Source of the DNA: Pseudomonas sp. MYb118
GTDB lineage: Bacteria > Pseudomonadota > Gammaproteobacteria > Pseudomonadales > Pseudomonadaceae
Reading direction: 5' to 3'
Length of the DNA stretch: 64,000 bases
Assembly (NCBI RefSeq): GCF_040947875.1
Contig: NZ_JBFRXN010000001.1
Coordinates: forward strand, 496,001-560,000
Shown piece by piece: positions 43,996 to 52,181 of this stretch (within the stretch, counting starts at the first letter, position 1; every line of letters begins with the position of its first letter). The position numbers and the translations under genes were made by a program. The notes below the pieces were generated by a model. That model had not been told where the DNA came from and searched no databases. It saw only the letters and a program-made list of their open reading frames with translations.

Positions 43996-44337
43996 ATGGG
44001 TGTTTTACCGATGGCGGCCATGGCGTGTGCTGCCGTGATGCTCACGGGTTGCGCCTGCGCACCGAACGACCCGACCCTGACCTTGCAGACCCGCAAGACT
44101 CCGGCCGAATACGCCGATTGCGTTGTGCCGAAATTGCAGGACAACGCACTGACGCCGACCGTCTCGCAGAGCCAGCGCAGCTATCGGATTGTGGTGCCCA
44201 GCAAGGTTTCGGCGGACAAGGTGCTGGAGGCGCACAAGGCTGGCAAGGGCGGCAAGGTATTTGTCTACGACCCGCAACTGCTGGCCTCGAACGTACTGCC
44301 TTCGAGCTTTGAGCGTGTCGCGCAGGATTGCATCTGA
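43996..44337 (+). CDS. Small lipoprotein, unknown function
   Basis: A 113-residue protein from ATG 43996 with GAGG upstream. The signal peptide ends in the lipobox MLTG-C (residue about 19), followed by ACAPNDPTLTLQTRK. Two further cysteines in the mature part (YADCVVPK and QDCI) probably form a disulfide. It lies 11 bases after the catalase-like gene and may share its transcript. No named family recognised. Confidence 0.68.
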   Translation: MGVLPMAAMACAAVMLTGCACAPNDPTLTLQTRKTPAEYADCVVPKLQDNALTPTVSQSQRSYRIVVPSKVSADKVLEAHKAGKGGKVFVYDPQLLASNVLPSSFERVAQDCI

Positions 44338-44573
44338 TCCTTGGCTGACTGCGCTTTTGCGCAACTCCTTTGGTTGGCCGCAACCAGCCATTTTTCAACC
44401 CATGCCGATGTCGGCGTGGGTTTTTTTTGCCAGGAAAACACTGGGCAGCCGTGAGGAAATTGTCTCCACAGAGGCTACAGAGCGTATCGAATCGGACGAT
44501 GCTGGCCAGGCAATGAGCAAAGATTGTTTGACTGGCTCGCGGTGGTGCCGATTTCTGCAAGCAAACACGATCC

Positions 44574-44870
44574 CTGTAGGAGCGAGCTTGCTCGCGATGG
44601 TCGTCAACGATGACGATGGCTGTCTGAATGCCCACGGTGCCTGAACCACCATCGCGAGCAAGCTCGCTCCTACAGGGGATCGCGTAATGCTTTTGATCTT
44701 CTGTGGGAGCGAGCCTGCTCGCGATGGTCGTGAACGATGATGTGGGCTGCCTGATGCCCCGCGGTGCCTGGGCCACCATCGCGAGCAAGCTCGCTCCTAC
44801 AGGGGATCGCGTAATGCTTTTGATCTTCTGTGGGAGCGGGCTTGCTCGCGATGTTCGTCAACGATAATGC
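44574..44870. repeat. REP array, 127-bp period
   Basis: Two complete inverted REP pairs begin at 44574 and 44701, with a third half-unit at 44828, spaced exactly 127 bases. The intervening sequence (GGGATCGCGTAATGC with TTTTGATCTTCTGTGGG) is also repeated, so whole units were duplicated. The array occupies most of the 560-base gap between the lipoprotein and LysE genes; I see no gene in the gap. Confidence 0.92.
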
Positions 44871-44899
44871 GGAAAACCTGGCACCCCTCAGCGCCTATT

Positions 44900-45520
44900 T
44901 CAACGCTTGCTGAACGCCAACCGCGCCGCAAACAGCACGAACAGCATCCCCGTGGCGCGATCCATCCACTTGATGACTTTCTCGCGGCGCAGAAAGCTTG
45001 CCAGCGGCTGGGTCGCACCGATCAAGGTGGTGGACCAGATCAGGCCCAGGACCACGTGAATGCTCACCAGGCCAAAGGTCCAGGCAACCAGGTTGTGCCC
45101 CTGGGGGATGAACTGCGGCAGGAACGACACGTAGAAAATGCCGATCTTGGGGTTGAGCACGTTGCCCATCATGCCCTTGAGGAACCAGTTGGCATTGGGC
45201 TTGGCGTCGGCCTGCACCGGCGATAATGAACTGCGCGGGCGCAGCAGCATGTTCAGGCCCAGCCAGGCGAGGTAGGCCGCGCCGCAGTATTTGAGGACAT
45301 TGAAGGCCAGCTCCGACACCGCTATCAGCGCACCCAGGCCAAACGCCACGGCCGCCCCCCACAACAGGCAACCGGCGTTGATGCCCAGTGCGGCGCGAAA
45401 CGCCTGCTGCCGGCCTTCCACGGTGGCGGTGCGCAGGACCAGGGCGGTGTCCAGGCCCGGCGTCAGCGTCAGCAGGGTGGCGGCGAGGGTGAAGGCGAGG
45501 AGGTTGTCGGCGATGGACAT
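44900..45520 (-). CDS. LysE/RhtB-family amino-acid exporter
   Basis: A 206-residue inner-membrane protein with about six helices. The N-terminal LTLTPGLDTALVLRTATVEG and the GMMGNVLNPKIGIFYVSFLP motif define the LysE/RhtB family. It exports amino acids or derivatives. It begins ten bases after the GntR regulator stop on the same strand, so the pair is probably co-transcribed with the catabolic genes upstream as an overflow valve. Confidence 0.9.
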   Translation of the reverse strand: MSIADNLLAFTLAATLLTLTPGLDTALVLRTATVEGRQQAFRAALGINAGCLLWGAAVAFGLGALIAVSELAFNVLKYCGAAYLAWLGLNMLLRPRSSLSPVQADAKPNANWFLKGMMGNVLNPKIGIFYVSFLPQFIPQGHNLVAWTFGLVSIHVVLGLIWSTTLIGATQPLASFLRREKVIKWMDRATGMLFVLFAARLAFSKR

Positions 45521-45530
45521 ACAGGGGAAC

Positions 45531-46236
45531 CTACAATTTGATGGCGGCGGTCAGATTCTGGCGCATGTAATCCAGGAAGCGTTGCTGGAACAACATCGTA
45601 TGCTCATGCGCGGCCTTTTCCGCCGCTTCGGCATCACGGGCGGCAATGGCTTCGATGATCTCGTCGTGGTCGCGACCCAGTCGATGTGCGCTGGCAGAGC
45701 TGACGACGTGATCGAAATGCAGGTGCAGCAACCGCTGACCTTCACCCAGCAAACGCTCGTACGTACTGGTGAAATAAGGGTTATGGCTGGCATGGGCGAT
45801 GGCCATGTGAAAGGCCTTGTTACGCTCGGACATTTCCTGGAAATCACCGCTGTTGACCGCTTGCAGGTACAACTCGTCCGCCTCGCGAATGGCGGCCAGC
45901 TCCTCAGGGCGGTGCTGGCTGGCAGCCAGGCGCGTCACGGTGCGCTGCAGCAGGTCCAGGGCCGCGACGTAGTTGGGGAAGTCCTCGATCTCGAAGGGCG
46001 TCACCAACGTGGTGCGGTTGGGCAGGATGGTCACCAGGCCCTCGGCGATCAGGCGGGCCAGCGCATCGCGCACAGGGGAACGGGACAGACCGAACTGCGC
46101 AGCGAGCGACACTTCGTCCAGCTGCGCGCCGGGCCTGAGCTTGAGGGTCAGGATCTGCTTGCGCAGCTCTTCGTAGATATAGCGGCCGCCGTGGCGGCGA
46201 GCACCATTTTCGGTTTCGGTTTTTGCAGCCATCATC
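45531..46236 (-). CDS. GntR-family (FadR/VanR type) regulator
   Basis: A GntR regulator of about 235 residues. The N-terminal winged helix is YIYEELRKQILTLKLRPGAQ, then EVSLAAQFGLSRSPVRDALARL. The C-terminal FCD domain has metal-binding histidines (NKAFHMAIAHASHNPY, RDHDEIIEAI). An in-frame ATG at 46268, with AAGGG six bases upstream, would add 11 residues and may be the real start. It adjoins the racemase/DapA-like genes and probably regulates imino-acid catabolism. TGTATGCA-type half sites occur upstream of 50686 and 58666. Confidence 0.85.
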
Positions 46237-46283
46237 AGGTCTCGGTTGGAATGGCGCTGAGTATACATGCCATTCCCTTGTGT

Positions 46284-47313
46284 TCATGGGTTGAAACCGC
46301 TGCCCCAGGTGTCGCTGAGCATGAAGCCTTCAGCCAGCGGATCATCCGGATCGATACCCAGTTGTTGCAAGCCATATAGCCAGGCTCGACCCGTCACGCG
46401 TGGCAGGACGGCAGGGCGACCGGCCACCTCGGTCGCACCGAGCAGCGTGACCTGGAACTGTCCGCCGATGGTGGACTGCGAGGTCAACTGGTCACCGCTC
46501 TGTACCAGGCCCCGTGCCGCCAGTGTTGCCAGGTTGGCGGAACTGCCGGTGCCACAGGGTGAACGATCGACGCGCCCTGGCGGCAACGTGGTGCATGTCT
46601 GGGTAGGTGCGATCATCGAGACGATTGCGGAACATCACGTAAGCCACCTCGTTGACCGACGGCATCAATGGGTGCTGGATGTTGATCTGGCGATTGATGA
46701 TCGCCTTGAGCGCGACACCGGCGCTGGCCAGTTCACGTGCGTTTTGGGGGGCAATGTCCAGGCCGATCTGCTCGACATCGATCAGCGCGTAGTACACGCC
46801 ACCAAACGCCACGTCGATTTTCAAGGGGCCGAATTCGGCGGTCTCGATGACCAGGTCCAGGTGTTCGACGAATGCTGGCACCATGTCCAGCGAAACGCTT
46901 TCGCAGCGGCCATCAGTGCAACGCGCCTTGGCGGTCACCAGGCCCGCCGGAGTATCCAGTACCACGGTCGTCTCGGGTTCAACCATTGGCACCATGCCCA
47001 GTTCGAGCAGCGCGGTCACCACGCAAATGCAGTTGCTGCCGGACATCGGGTGCGCCTTGTCTGCTTGCAACACGATGAAACCCGCCTGGGCTTCCGGGCG
47101 TGTCGGTGGCAGCAGCAGGTTGACCGACATCTGCAGGCAGCCCCGGGGTTCGAGCGTCACCAGGCGCCGCAGGCTGTCGTCCACTTCGTTGATGTAGTTC
47201 ATCTTGTCGAGCATCGTGGCGCCCGGAACGCCCAGGACACCGCCGGTGATGACTTTGCCGATCTCGCCTTCGCAGTGCACTTCGGCGAGTTGCAGGGTTT
47301 TCTTCCAGCGCAT
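46284..47313 (-). pseudogene. Proline racemase-superfamily enzyme (hydroxyproline epimerase-like), frameshifted
   Basis: The frame from ATG 47313 (GAGG upstream) carries the first active-site loop in KAHPMSGSNCICVVTALLE, where the usual catalytic Cys position of MCGH is Ser. The second loop, DRSPCGTGSSANLATLAARG, lies in another frame after position 46605. One surplus C in TACCC (plus strand GGG near 46601) separates them; removing it gives a continuous protein of about 342 residues. Ser-Cys members of this superfamily are reported to have hydroxyproline epimerase and 3-hydroxyproline dehydratase activity. Confidence 0.83.
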
Positions 47314-47396
47314 GGCTTACCTCATCTGATAGAGCGCCCTAGGCCGTTCCTTGTGCGCTAATGCGTGGAACGGCCCGGCGGTCAACGCTTTGTCCG

Positions 47397-48272
47397 TCAG
47401 CCCTGGCAGGCTTCGAAGACACGACGGAACTCGGTTTTCTCATCATCCGTCAACGGCAGCAAGGGGGCACGCGCGTTGCCGACCTTGAACCCGGACAGTT
47501 CGGTACCGTACTTGACCTTCTGCACGAACTTGCCGCTTTCCAGGTTGGCCATGACCGGGAACAGGTTGCGCATGACGTCCTGCGCGCCGTGGATGTCGCC
47601 GCTGGTGAATTTGCGATGAAAGTCCACAACCTTCTCCGGGAAGATGTTGGCCGGCCCGCAGATCCAGCTGCTGGCGCCCCACAGGTAAAAGTCCAGGGCC
47701 TGATCGTCAGAGCCGCAGGACAGTTGGATGCCCTTGTGATGCTCGCCGATCTCGATGGCCCGCAGCAGGTTGCCGCTGCTCTCCTTGATGCCGATCACCC
47801 GTGGATGGTCATTGAGTGCGGCAACCACGTCCATGCCCACTTCGACGTTGGTACGGATCGGGTAGTTATAGAGCACCACGTTGATCTCGGGGAAACTCTC
47901 GAGAATGGTGTGGTAGTGCGCCAGCAATTCTTCCTGGGATGGCAGGGCGTAGTAGGGCGGTGCGATCAGCAGGTTGGTGTAGCCGGCGTCGACGGTCTGC
48001 CTGATCTGCTCCAGCACTTCGCGGGTGCAGGAACCGTTGGCTCCGGCGATCAAGGTGCCACGGTTGCCCACCACTTCCTTGACGGTGGCCAGGATCTGCC
48101 GGCGCTCATCATTGGTCAGTGCGTAGTATTCGCCGGTCGAGCCCAGTGGCACGAAGCCACTGACCCCTGCCGCCAGTTGTTTTTCGAGGATGGTCGCCAG
48201 GGTCTCGTGGTCGACTTTGCCGGCCTGGTCGAAGGGGGTAACGAGAGCAGGCAGGATACCGTTCAGTTTCAT
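47397..48272 (-). CDS. DapA/NAL-family lyase (pyrroline-hydroxy-carboxylate deaminase candidate)
   Basis: A 291-residue class I aldolase-type enzyme of the dihydrodipicolinate synthase family. The Schiff-base Lys is K163 in VIGIKESSGN, the catalytic Tyr is Y135 in VVLYNYPIR, and GSTGE at 44-48 binds the keto-acid carboxylate. Beside a hydroxyproline-epimerase-like gene and a DadA-like oxidase, it fits the deaminase converting pyrroline-4-hydroxy-2-carboxylate to 2-oxoglutarate semialdehyde. Other DapA-family roles are not excluded. The ATG at 48272 leads an operon with the racemase. Confidence 0.85.
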   Translation of the reverse strand: MKLNGILPALVTPFDQAGKVDHETLATILEKQLAAGVSGFVPLGSTGEYYALTNDERRQILATVKEVVGNRGTLIAGANGSCTREVLEQIRQTVDAGYTNLLIAPPYYALPSQEELLAHYHTILESFPEINVVLYNYPIRTNVEVGMDVVAALNDHPRVIGIKESSGNLLRAIEIGEHHKGIQLSCGSDDQALDFYLWGASSWICGPANIFPEKVVDFHRKFTSGDIHGAQDVMRNLFPVMANLESGKFVQKVKYGTELSGFKVGNARAPLLPLTDDEKTEFRRVFEACQG

Positions 48273-48297
48273 GGTGATGTCTCCGGTGGGATGAAAG

Positions 48298-48963
48298 TCA
48301 GTAGGCGTAACGGCGCAGCAGGCGTCCCTCGACCACGCCGACCAGGCGGGTAAGGGGGAATGCCACGAGGAAATAGATGACGGCCACGGCCGAGAGGAAC
48401 TCGACCGGCCGGGCGGTGCTGTTGGAGATGTTCTGGCCGACGAACATCAGGTCGGCGACCCCGACCGAGGAAATCAGCGCGCTCTCCTTGAACAGGCTGA
48501 CCATGTTCGACAGCAACGGTGGAACCGCCCGCAGCAGCGCCTGGGGGAACACCACGTAGAGCACCTTGACCCGCGATGACAGGCCCAGGGCGATGCAGGC
48601 GTCATGCTGTTCGCTGGCGATGGATTTCAGCGCACCACGAAAGGTCTCGCTGGTGATCGCCGCCATGAACAGGGTCAGGGCGATCAACACCGAGGCATAG
48701 GGTGGAACGTCCAGCCCGAACACCACCGGGAAGCAGAAGAACACCCAGAACAGCTGGATCAGCAGCGGCGTGCCGCGAAAAAACTCCACGTAGAGAGTCA
48801 GTGGCAGGCGCACCAGTGGCGTGCGTACCTGGCGCAACAGGCTGACGATGAACCCCATCAGGCTGCCCAGCACGGCGCACACCAGGGTGAAGCCGAGTGT
48901 CAGGCCAAGGCCTTTGAGCAGCACCGGCCAGTAATGCAGTACGACGGAAAAATTGATTGGCAT
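48298..48963 (-). CDS. Polar amino-acid ABC transporter permease
   Basis: A 221-residue permease of the HisMQ type with about five membrane helices. The conserved loop is EQHDACIALGLSSRVKVLYVVFPQALLRAVP (split near residues 140-155 and 156-170), with EFFRGTPLLIQLFW upstream. It pairs with the permease encoded immediately upstream at 48974 and the ATPase at 49656. Ten to eleven bases separate these genes, typical of one operon. Confidence 0.9.
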   Translation of the reverse strand: MPINFSVVLHYWPVLLKGLGLTLGFTLVCAVLGSLMGFIVSLLRQVRTPLVRLPLTLYVEFFRGTPLLIQLFWVFFCFPVVFGLDVPPYASVLIALTLFMAAITSETFRGALKSIASEQHDACIALGLSSRVKVLYVVFPQALLRAVPPLLSNMVSLFKESALISSVGVADLMFVGQNISNSTARPVEFLSAVAVIYFLVAFPLTRLVGVVEGRLLRRYAY

Positions 48964-48973
48964 GGCTCAGTCC

Positions 48974-49645
48974 TCAGCGCTGCACAGCGAGGTCTTGGCG
49001 CCGCTCGAACCATTGCGCCAATTGGGCGATGGGCAGCGAGAGGGCGAAGTAGACGAGTGCGATCAGGGTGTAGGTTTCAAGCGGACGATAGGCCTCGGTG
49101 GCCAGGCTCTTGCCGACGTACATCAGGTCCGCAACGGCGACGATGGCGACCAGTGCACTCTGTTGCAGCGTGCCTATGCCGTTGGTGATGAGTACCGGCA
49201 GGGCGCTGCGCAGCGACTGCGGCAATACCACGTACAACGTGCGTTGCCACGGCTTGAGACCCAGTGCCACGCAGGCGTCCAGGTGCTCACGCGGCACCGC
49301 CTGCACGCCGGCCCGATAGGCTTCGGCGTTGAAGGCGGTGAGGTTCAGGCCCAGGGCCAGGAAGCCCATGGCGATCGGGTCGATGAACACGTTGAACAGC
49401 ATCGGCACGCAGTAGAAGAACCAGACGATCTGCAGTAAGGCCGGGGTGCAGCGAAAGAACTCGATGAACAGTTGCGCCGGCCAGCGGATGAAGAACCAGC
49501 GACTCATGGTCATCAGGCACAGCAGAAAACCGCAGGTCAGACCGATCAGGTTGGCGACCAGCGCCAGTTCCAGGGTGACCTTGAGCCCGTCGAGCAGCGC
49601 CGGCAGGCTGCCGTTGAGGAAGTGGAAGTCGAATTGGTAGTTCAT
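48974..49645 (-). CDS. Polar amino-acid ABC transporter permease
   Basis: A 223-residue HisMQ-type permease, the partner of the one downstream. EFFRCTPALLQIVWFFYC, then EAYRAGVQAVPREHLDACVA and LGLKPWQRTLYVVLPQSLRSALP are the usual family blocks. It likely forms the heterodimeric channel for an amino or imino acid. Together with the ATPase and the substrate-binding protein encoded 8 kb away at 57833, it can form a complete importer. Confidence 0.9.
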   Translation of the reverse strand: MNYQFDFHFLNGSLPALLDGLKVTLELALVANLIGLTCGFLLCLMTMSRWFFIRWPAQLFIEFFRCTPALLQIVWFFYCVPMLFNVFIDPIAMGFLALGLNLTAFNAEAYRAGVQAVPREHLDACVALGLKPWQRTLYVVLPQSLRSALPVLITNGIGTLQQSALVAIVAVADLMYVGKSLATEAYRPLETYTLIALVYFALSLPIAQLAQWFERRQDLAVQR

Positions 49646-49655
49646 GGCAATTCCC

Positions 49656-50477
49656 TCAATCCAGGTGCAGGACCTTTTCCAGGAACTCGCGGGTGCGCGG
49701 TTCCCGTGGGCAGGTGAACAACTGGTCGGGGTGGCCTTGCTCGACCACCTTGCCGTTGGCGCAGAACACCACGCGGGTGGCGATATGCCGGGCGAAGTGC
49801 ATGTCGTGGGTGACGATGATCATCGCCATCTTCTGTTCGGCCAGTTGCATCATCACGTTCTGCACCTCGATGACCATTTCAGGGTCGAGCGCCGAGGTGA
49901 CTTCATCGAACAGCATCAGGCGTGGTTCGAGCATCAATGCCCGGGCGATGGCGACACGTTGCTTCTGCCCGCCGGAGAGCTGATTGGGGTAGGCATGAAG
50001 CTTGTTTTCCAGGCCCAGACGGGCGAGGTAGGCGCGGGCTTTTTCCGTGGCCTCGGCCTTGCCCAGGCCATGCACCTTGACCGGCGCGAGGATCAGGTTG
50101 CCCAGTACCGAGAGGTGCGGGAACAGGGTGTAGTGCTGGAACACCATGCCGATCTGCTTGTGCAGGACTTCATCCAGTGGTTTGCCCTGTTTGCGAGTCC
50201 CGTCGATGTAGGGTTTGCCCTGGAACTGGATGCTGCCGCCCTGGATGCCTTCCAGCCCCATCAGTACCCGCAGCAGCGAGCTTTTGCCGCTGCCCGAAGG
50301 ACCGATGATGACCAGGCGATCGTCGGCACTCATGTTGAGGTTCATCCGGTCCATCACCACCAACTGGTCGCCGTAGGCCTTGCGGACTTCATGCAACTGG
50401 ATGAAATCGCCGGTGTTGGCCGAATTCGGGATGAGCGGAACCTGTGGCTGGGAAGCCACCAAGCGGGGAGTGTTCAT
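49656..50477 (-). CDS. Polar amino-acid ABC transporter ATPase
   Basis: A 273-residue ATPase of the GlnQ/HisP group. Walker A GPSGSGKSSLLR, Q-loop MVFQHYTLFPHLSVLGN, signature LSGGQKQRVAIARAL, Walker B LMLFDEVTSALDPE and switch His in VTHDMHFA are intact. It has an N-terminal extension of about 28 residues. The ATG at 50477 with GGAG nine bases upstream is preferred to the upstream GTG. In Walker B the Asp-Glu pair is DEVTS rather than DEPTS, a common variant in this family. Confidence 0.92.
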   Translation of the reverse strand: MNTPRLVASQPQVPLIPNSANTGDFIQLHEVRKAYGDQLVVMDRMNLNMSADDRLVIIGPSGSGKSSLLRVLMGLEGIQGGSIQFQGKPYIDGTRKQGKPLDEVLHKQIGMVFQHYTLFPHLSVLGNLILAPVKVHGLGKAEATEKARAYLARLGLENKLHAYPNQLSGGQKQRVAIARALMLEPRLMLFDEVTSALDPEMVIEVQNVMMQLAEQKMAMIIVTHDMHFARHIATRVVFCANGKVVEQGHPDQLFTCPREPRTREFLEKVLHLD

Positions 50478-50533
50478 GATTGTCGTCTCCACGAGGGCGC
50501 ACGTAACGCCGCCCCCGGTCAGTCATCGAGGGT

Positions 50534-50686
50534 TTACCGGGTACTGGTCTGGGCAGTGAGCCGGGCGTTTGCCTTGTCCTGCGATGTATCCCCGGCACGG
50601 GCGCCCGAGTTCCTGCACAGACCAGCGGTAAGCGCAGAGGCGCAAGCCGATGCCTTGTGGAGCGACAGCGATTGATAACCAGCCAT
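50534..50686 (-). CDS. 50-residue ORF with strong start signal, unknown
   Basis: A short frame starting MAGYQSLSLHKASACASALT and ending in TAA at 50534. Its ATG at 50686 has GGAGAGG six bases upstream, and the leader before it resembles that of the binding-protein gene at 58666. It occupies the operon position where a substrate-binding protein would be expected, and may be the remnant of one or a real small protein. Sequence gives no family match. Confidence 0.4.
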   Translation of the reverse strand: MAGYQSLSLHKASACASALTAGLCRNSGARAGDTSQDKANARLTAQTSTR

Positions 50687-50712
50687 TTTTTACCTCTCCG
50701 TTGAACTTGTTC

Positions 50713-50787
50713 TTGTAGGCAGAAGGGCAAATCAATGTTTAACGCATGCTTGTGTGTTGTGTTGTATGCAGCGTTGCATTCAGATTA
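50713..50787 (-). promoter_or_regulatory. Promoter region shared with the binding-protein gene at 58666
   Basis: The plus strand has TTGTAGGCAGAAGGG at 50713-50727, almost identical to 58690-58704, and CAGATTA at 50781-50787 matching 58746-58752. GT-rich sequence with TTGTATGCA and TTGCAT (50762-50780) lies between, plausible as a GntR operator. The copies suggest co-regulation of the ABC operon and the distant binding protein. Confidence 0.5.
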
Positions 50788-50911
50788 GGGCGGGCTTATG
50801 ATCGTTGTCAACGGGCAATCAACAACCGGGCATTGGCCGGCGACCTTCGGTACATCGAGGGGTATGCAGGCGTCTGGTAGATTCGCGAAACAACAACAGT
50901 GAGGAAGACCT

Positions 50912-52150
50912 GTGCGGCCGATCGTCGTTGTAGGTGCCGGAATCGTCGGCACCACCATCGCTTACCAACTCCAGCGCCGCGGCAAGCGGGTGGTACTGCT
51001 GGATAAAGCGGAGCCCGGCAAGGGCGCCTCCTTTGGCAACATGGCCAGCATCGCCGTGACCGAGTTCATGCCCGCGTCCCGGCCGGGCATCTGGTCGCAG
51101 ATGCCCAAGTGGCTGCTCGATCCCGAGGGGCCGATCTGCATTCGCCCGGGTTACCTATTCAAGTTGATGCCATGGTTCCTGCGCTTCCTGTCGGCCAGCC
51201 GTCCGGCCAAGGTGCGCGAGCTGGAGGCCGCTGGCGCGGCGCTGTGCTTGCGTGTGCATGAAGACCTCGCGCAGTTGCTCAAGGACGCTGGCCTTGAGCA
51301 CATGCTGAGTGAGCAGGGGTGCCTGAGCCTGTACACCGACGAAGCCGAATACCGCGCCGATCGTGAACACATCGAGGTGCTGGAGCGCTTTGGTTTCGCC
51401 CACGAAACCCTCGATCGCGAGGCGCTTCAGGCGCTTGAACCGGCGTTGGCCAGGCAGATTGGCAAAGCGGTGCTGTTTCCCGAGAATCGTTCGATCTCCG
51501 ACCCTTATCAGTTGGTGATGCAACTGCTCGAGCGCTTCAAGGCATTGGGCGGGGTGGAGCACAAGGGCGAGGTGGTAGGTTTTGACCAGTGCGATGGCCA
51601 CGTCGCCGGGGTTCGCCTGAAGGACGGCCGGCTGATCGAAGCCGAAGAAGTGGTGCTGGCCGCCGGTGCCTACACCGCCAGGTTGTCCAGGCTGATCGAT
51701 GAACCCATCCCGCTGGAGACCGAACGCGGCTATCACACCCAGGTGATGACGCCGGGCATTTCCATGCAGCACTCCATCATCTGGCCGGCCAAGGCCTTCA
51801 TGGTCACCCCGACCGCTGGTGGCATTCGCATCGGCGGCACGGTGGAAATGGCGGGCCTGGACGCCGAACCTGACTATCGCCGGGCACAGGTCCTGGTCAA
51901 ACGCGCCCGCCAGGCGCTGCCGGACCTGCAGGTTCAGGACACCTCCGAATGGATGGGCCATCGCCCGGCGTTGCCGGACACGGTGCCGGTGATGGGCCGT
52001 TCGGCGACCCGGCGCAATGTCTGGTACGCCTGCGGCCACGGGCACCTGGGTCTCACGTATGCGGCCACGACCGCACGTCTGATCAGCGACCTCATGACCG
52101 GGCAGCAGCCGCCCGTCGACATGACCCCGTACCGCGTCAACCGTTTCTAA
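50912..52150 (+). CDS. DadA-like FAD-dependent D-amino-acid oxidase/dehydrogenase
   Basis: A 412-residue flavoprotein of the DAO family. The N-terminal dinucleotide motif is IVVVGAGIVGTTIAYQLQRRG; GFKRLMPW-like features (LFKLMPWFLRFL) and the C-terminal GHRPALPDTVPVMG and YACGHGHLGLTYAATTARLI are typical of DadA. GTG 50912 follows GAGGA. It is divergent from the ABC operon. In a hydroxyproline pathway it would oxidise cis-4-hydroxy-D-proline to the pyrroline; D-amino-acid or sarcosine-type substrates are alternatives. Probably membrane-associated, donating electrons to quinone. Confidence 0.87.
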   Translation: MRPIVVVGAGIVGTTIAYQLQRRGKRVVLLDKAEPGKGASFGNMASIAVTEFMPASRPGIWSQMPKWLLDPEGPICIRPGYLFKLMPWFLRFLSASRPAKVRELEAAGAALCLRVHEDLAQLLKDAGLEHMLSEQGCLSLYTDEAEYRADREHIEVLERFGFAHETLDREALQALEPALARQIGKAVLFPENRSISDPYQLVMQLLERFKALGGVEHKGEVVGFDQCDGHVAGVRLKDGRLIEAEEVVLAAGAYTARLSRLIDEPIPLETERGYHTQVMTPGISMQHSIIWPAKAFMVTPTAGGIRIGGTVEMAGLDAEPDYRRAQVLVKRARQALPDLQVQDTSEWMGHRPALPDTVPVMGRSATRRNVWYACGHGHLGLTYAATTARLISDLMTGQQPPVDMTPYRVNRF

Positions 52151-52181
52151 TCACAACAATAGGCAAAGACAGGTGATCGCT

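Noticed and set aside
47361..48353. 330-codon plus-strand frame opposite the DapA-like gene
   Set aside because: It has no start signal and is the complement of a well-defined enzyme gene.
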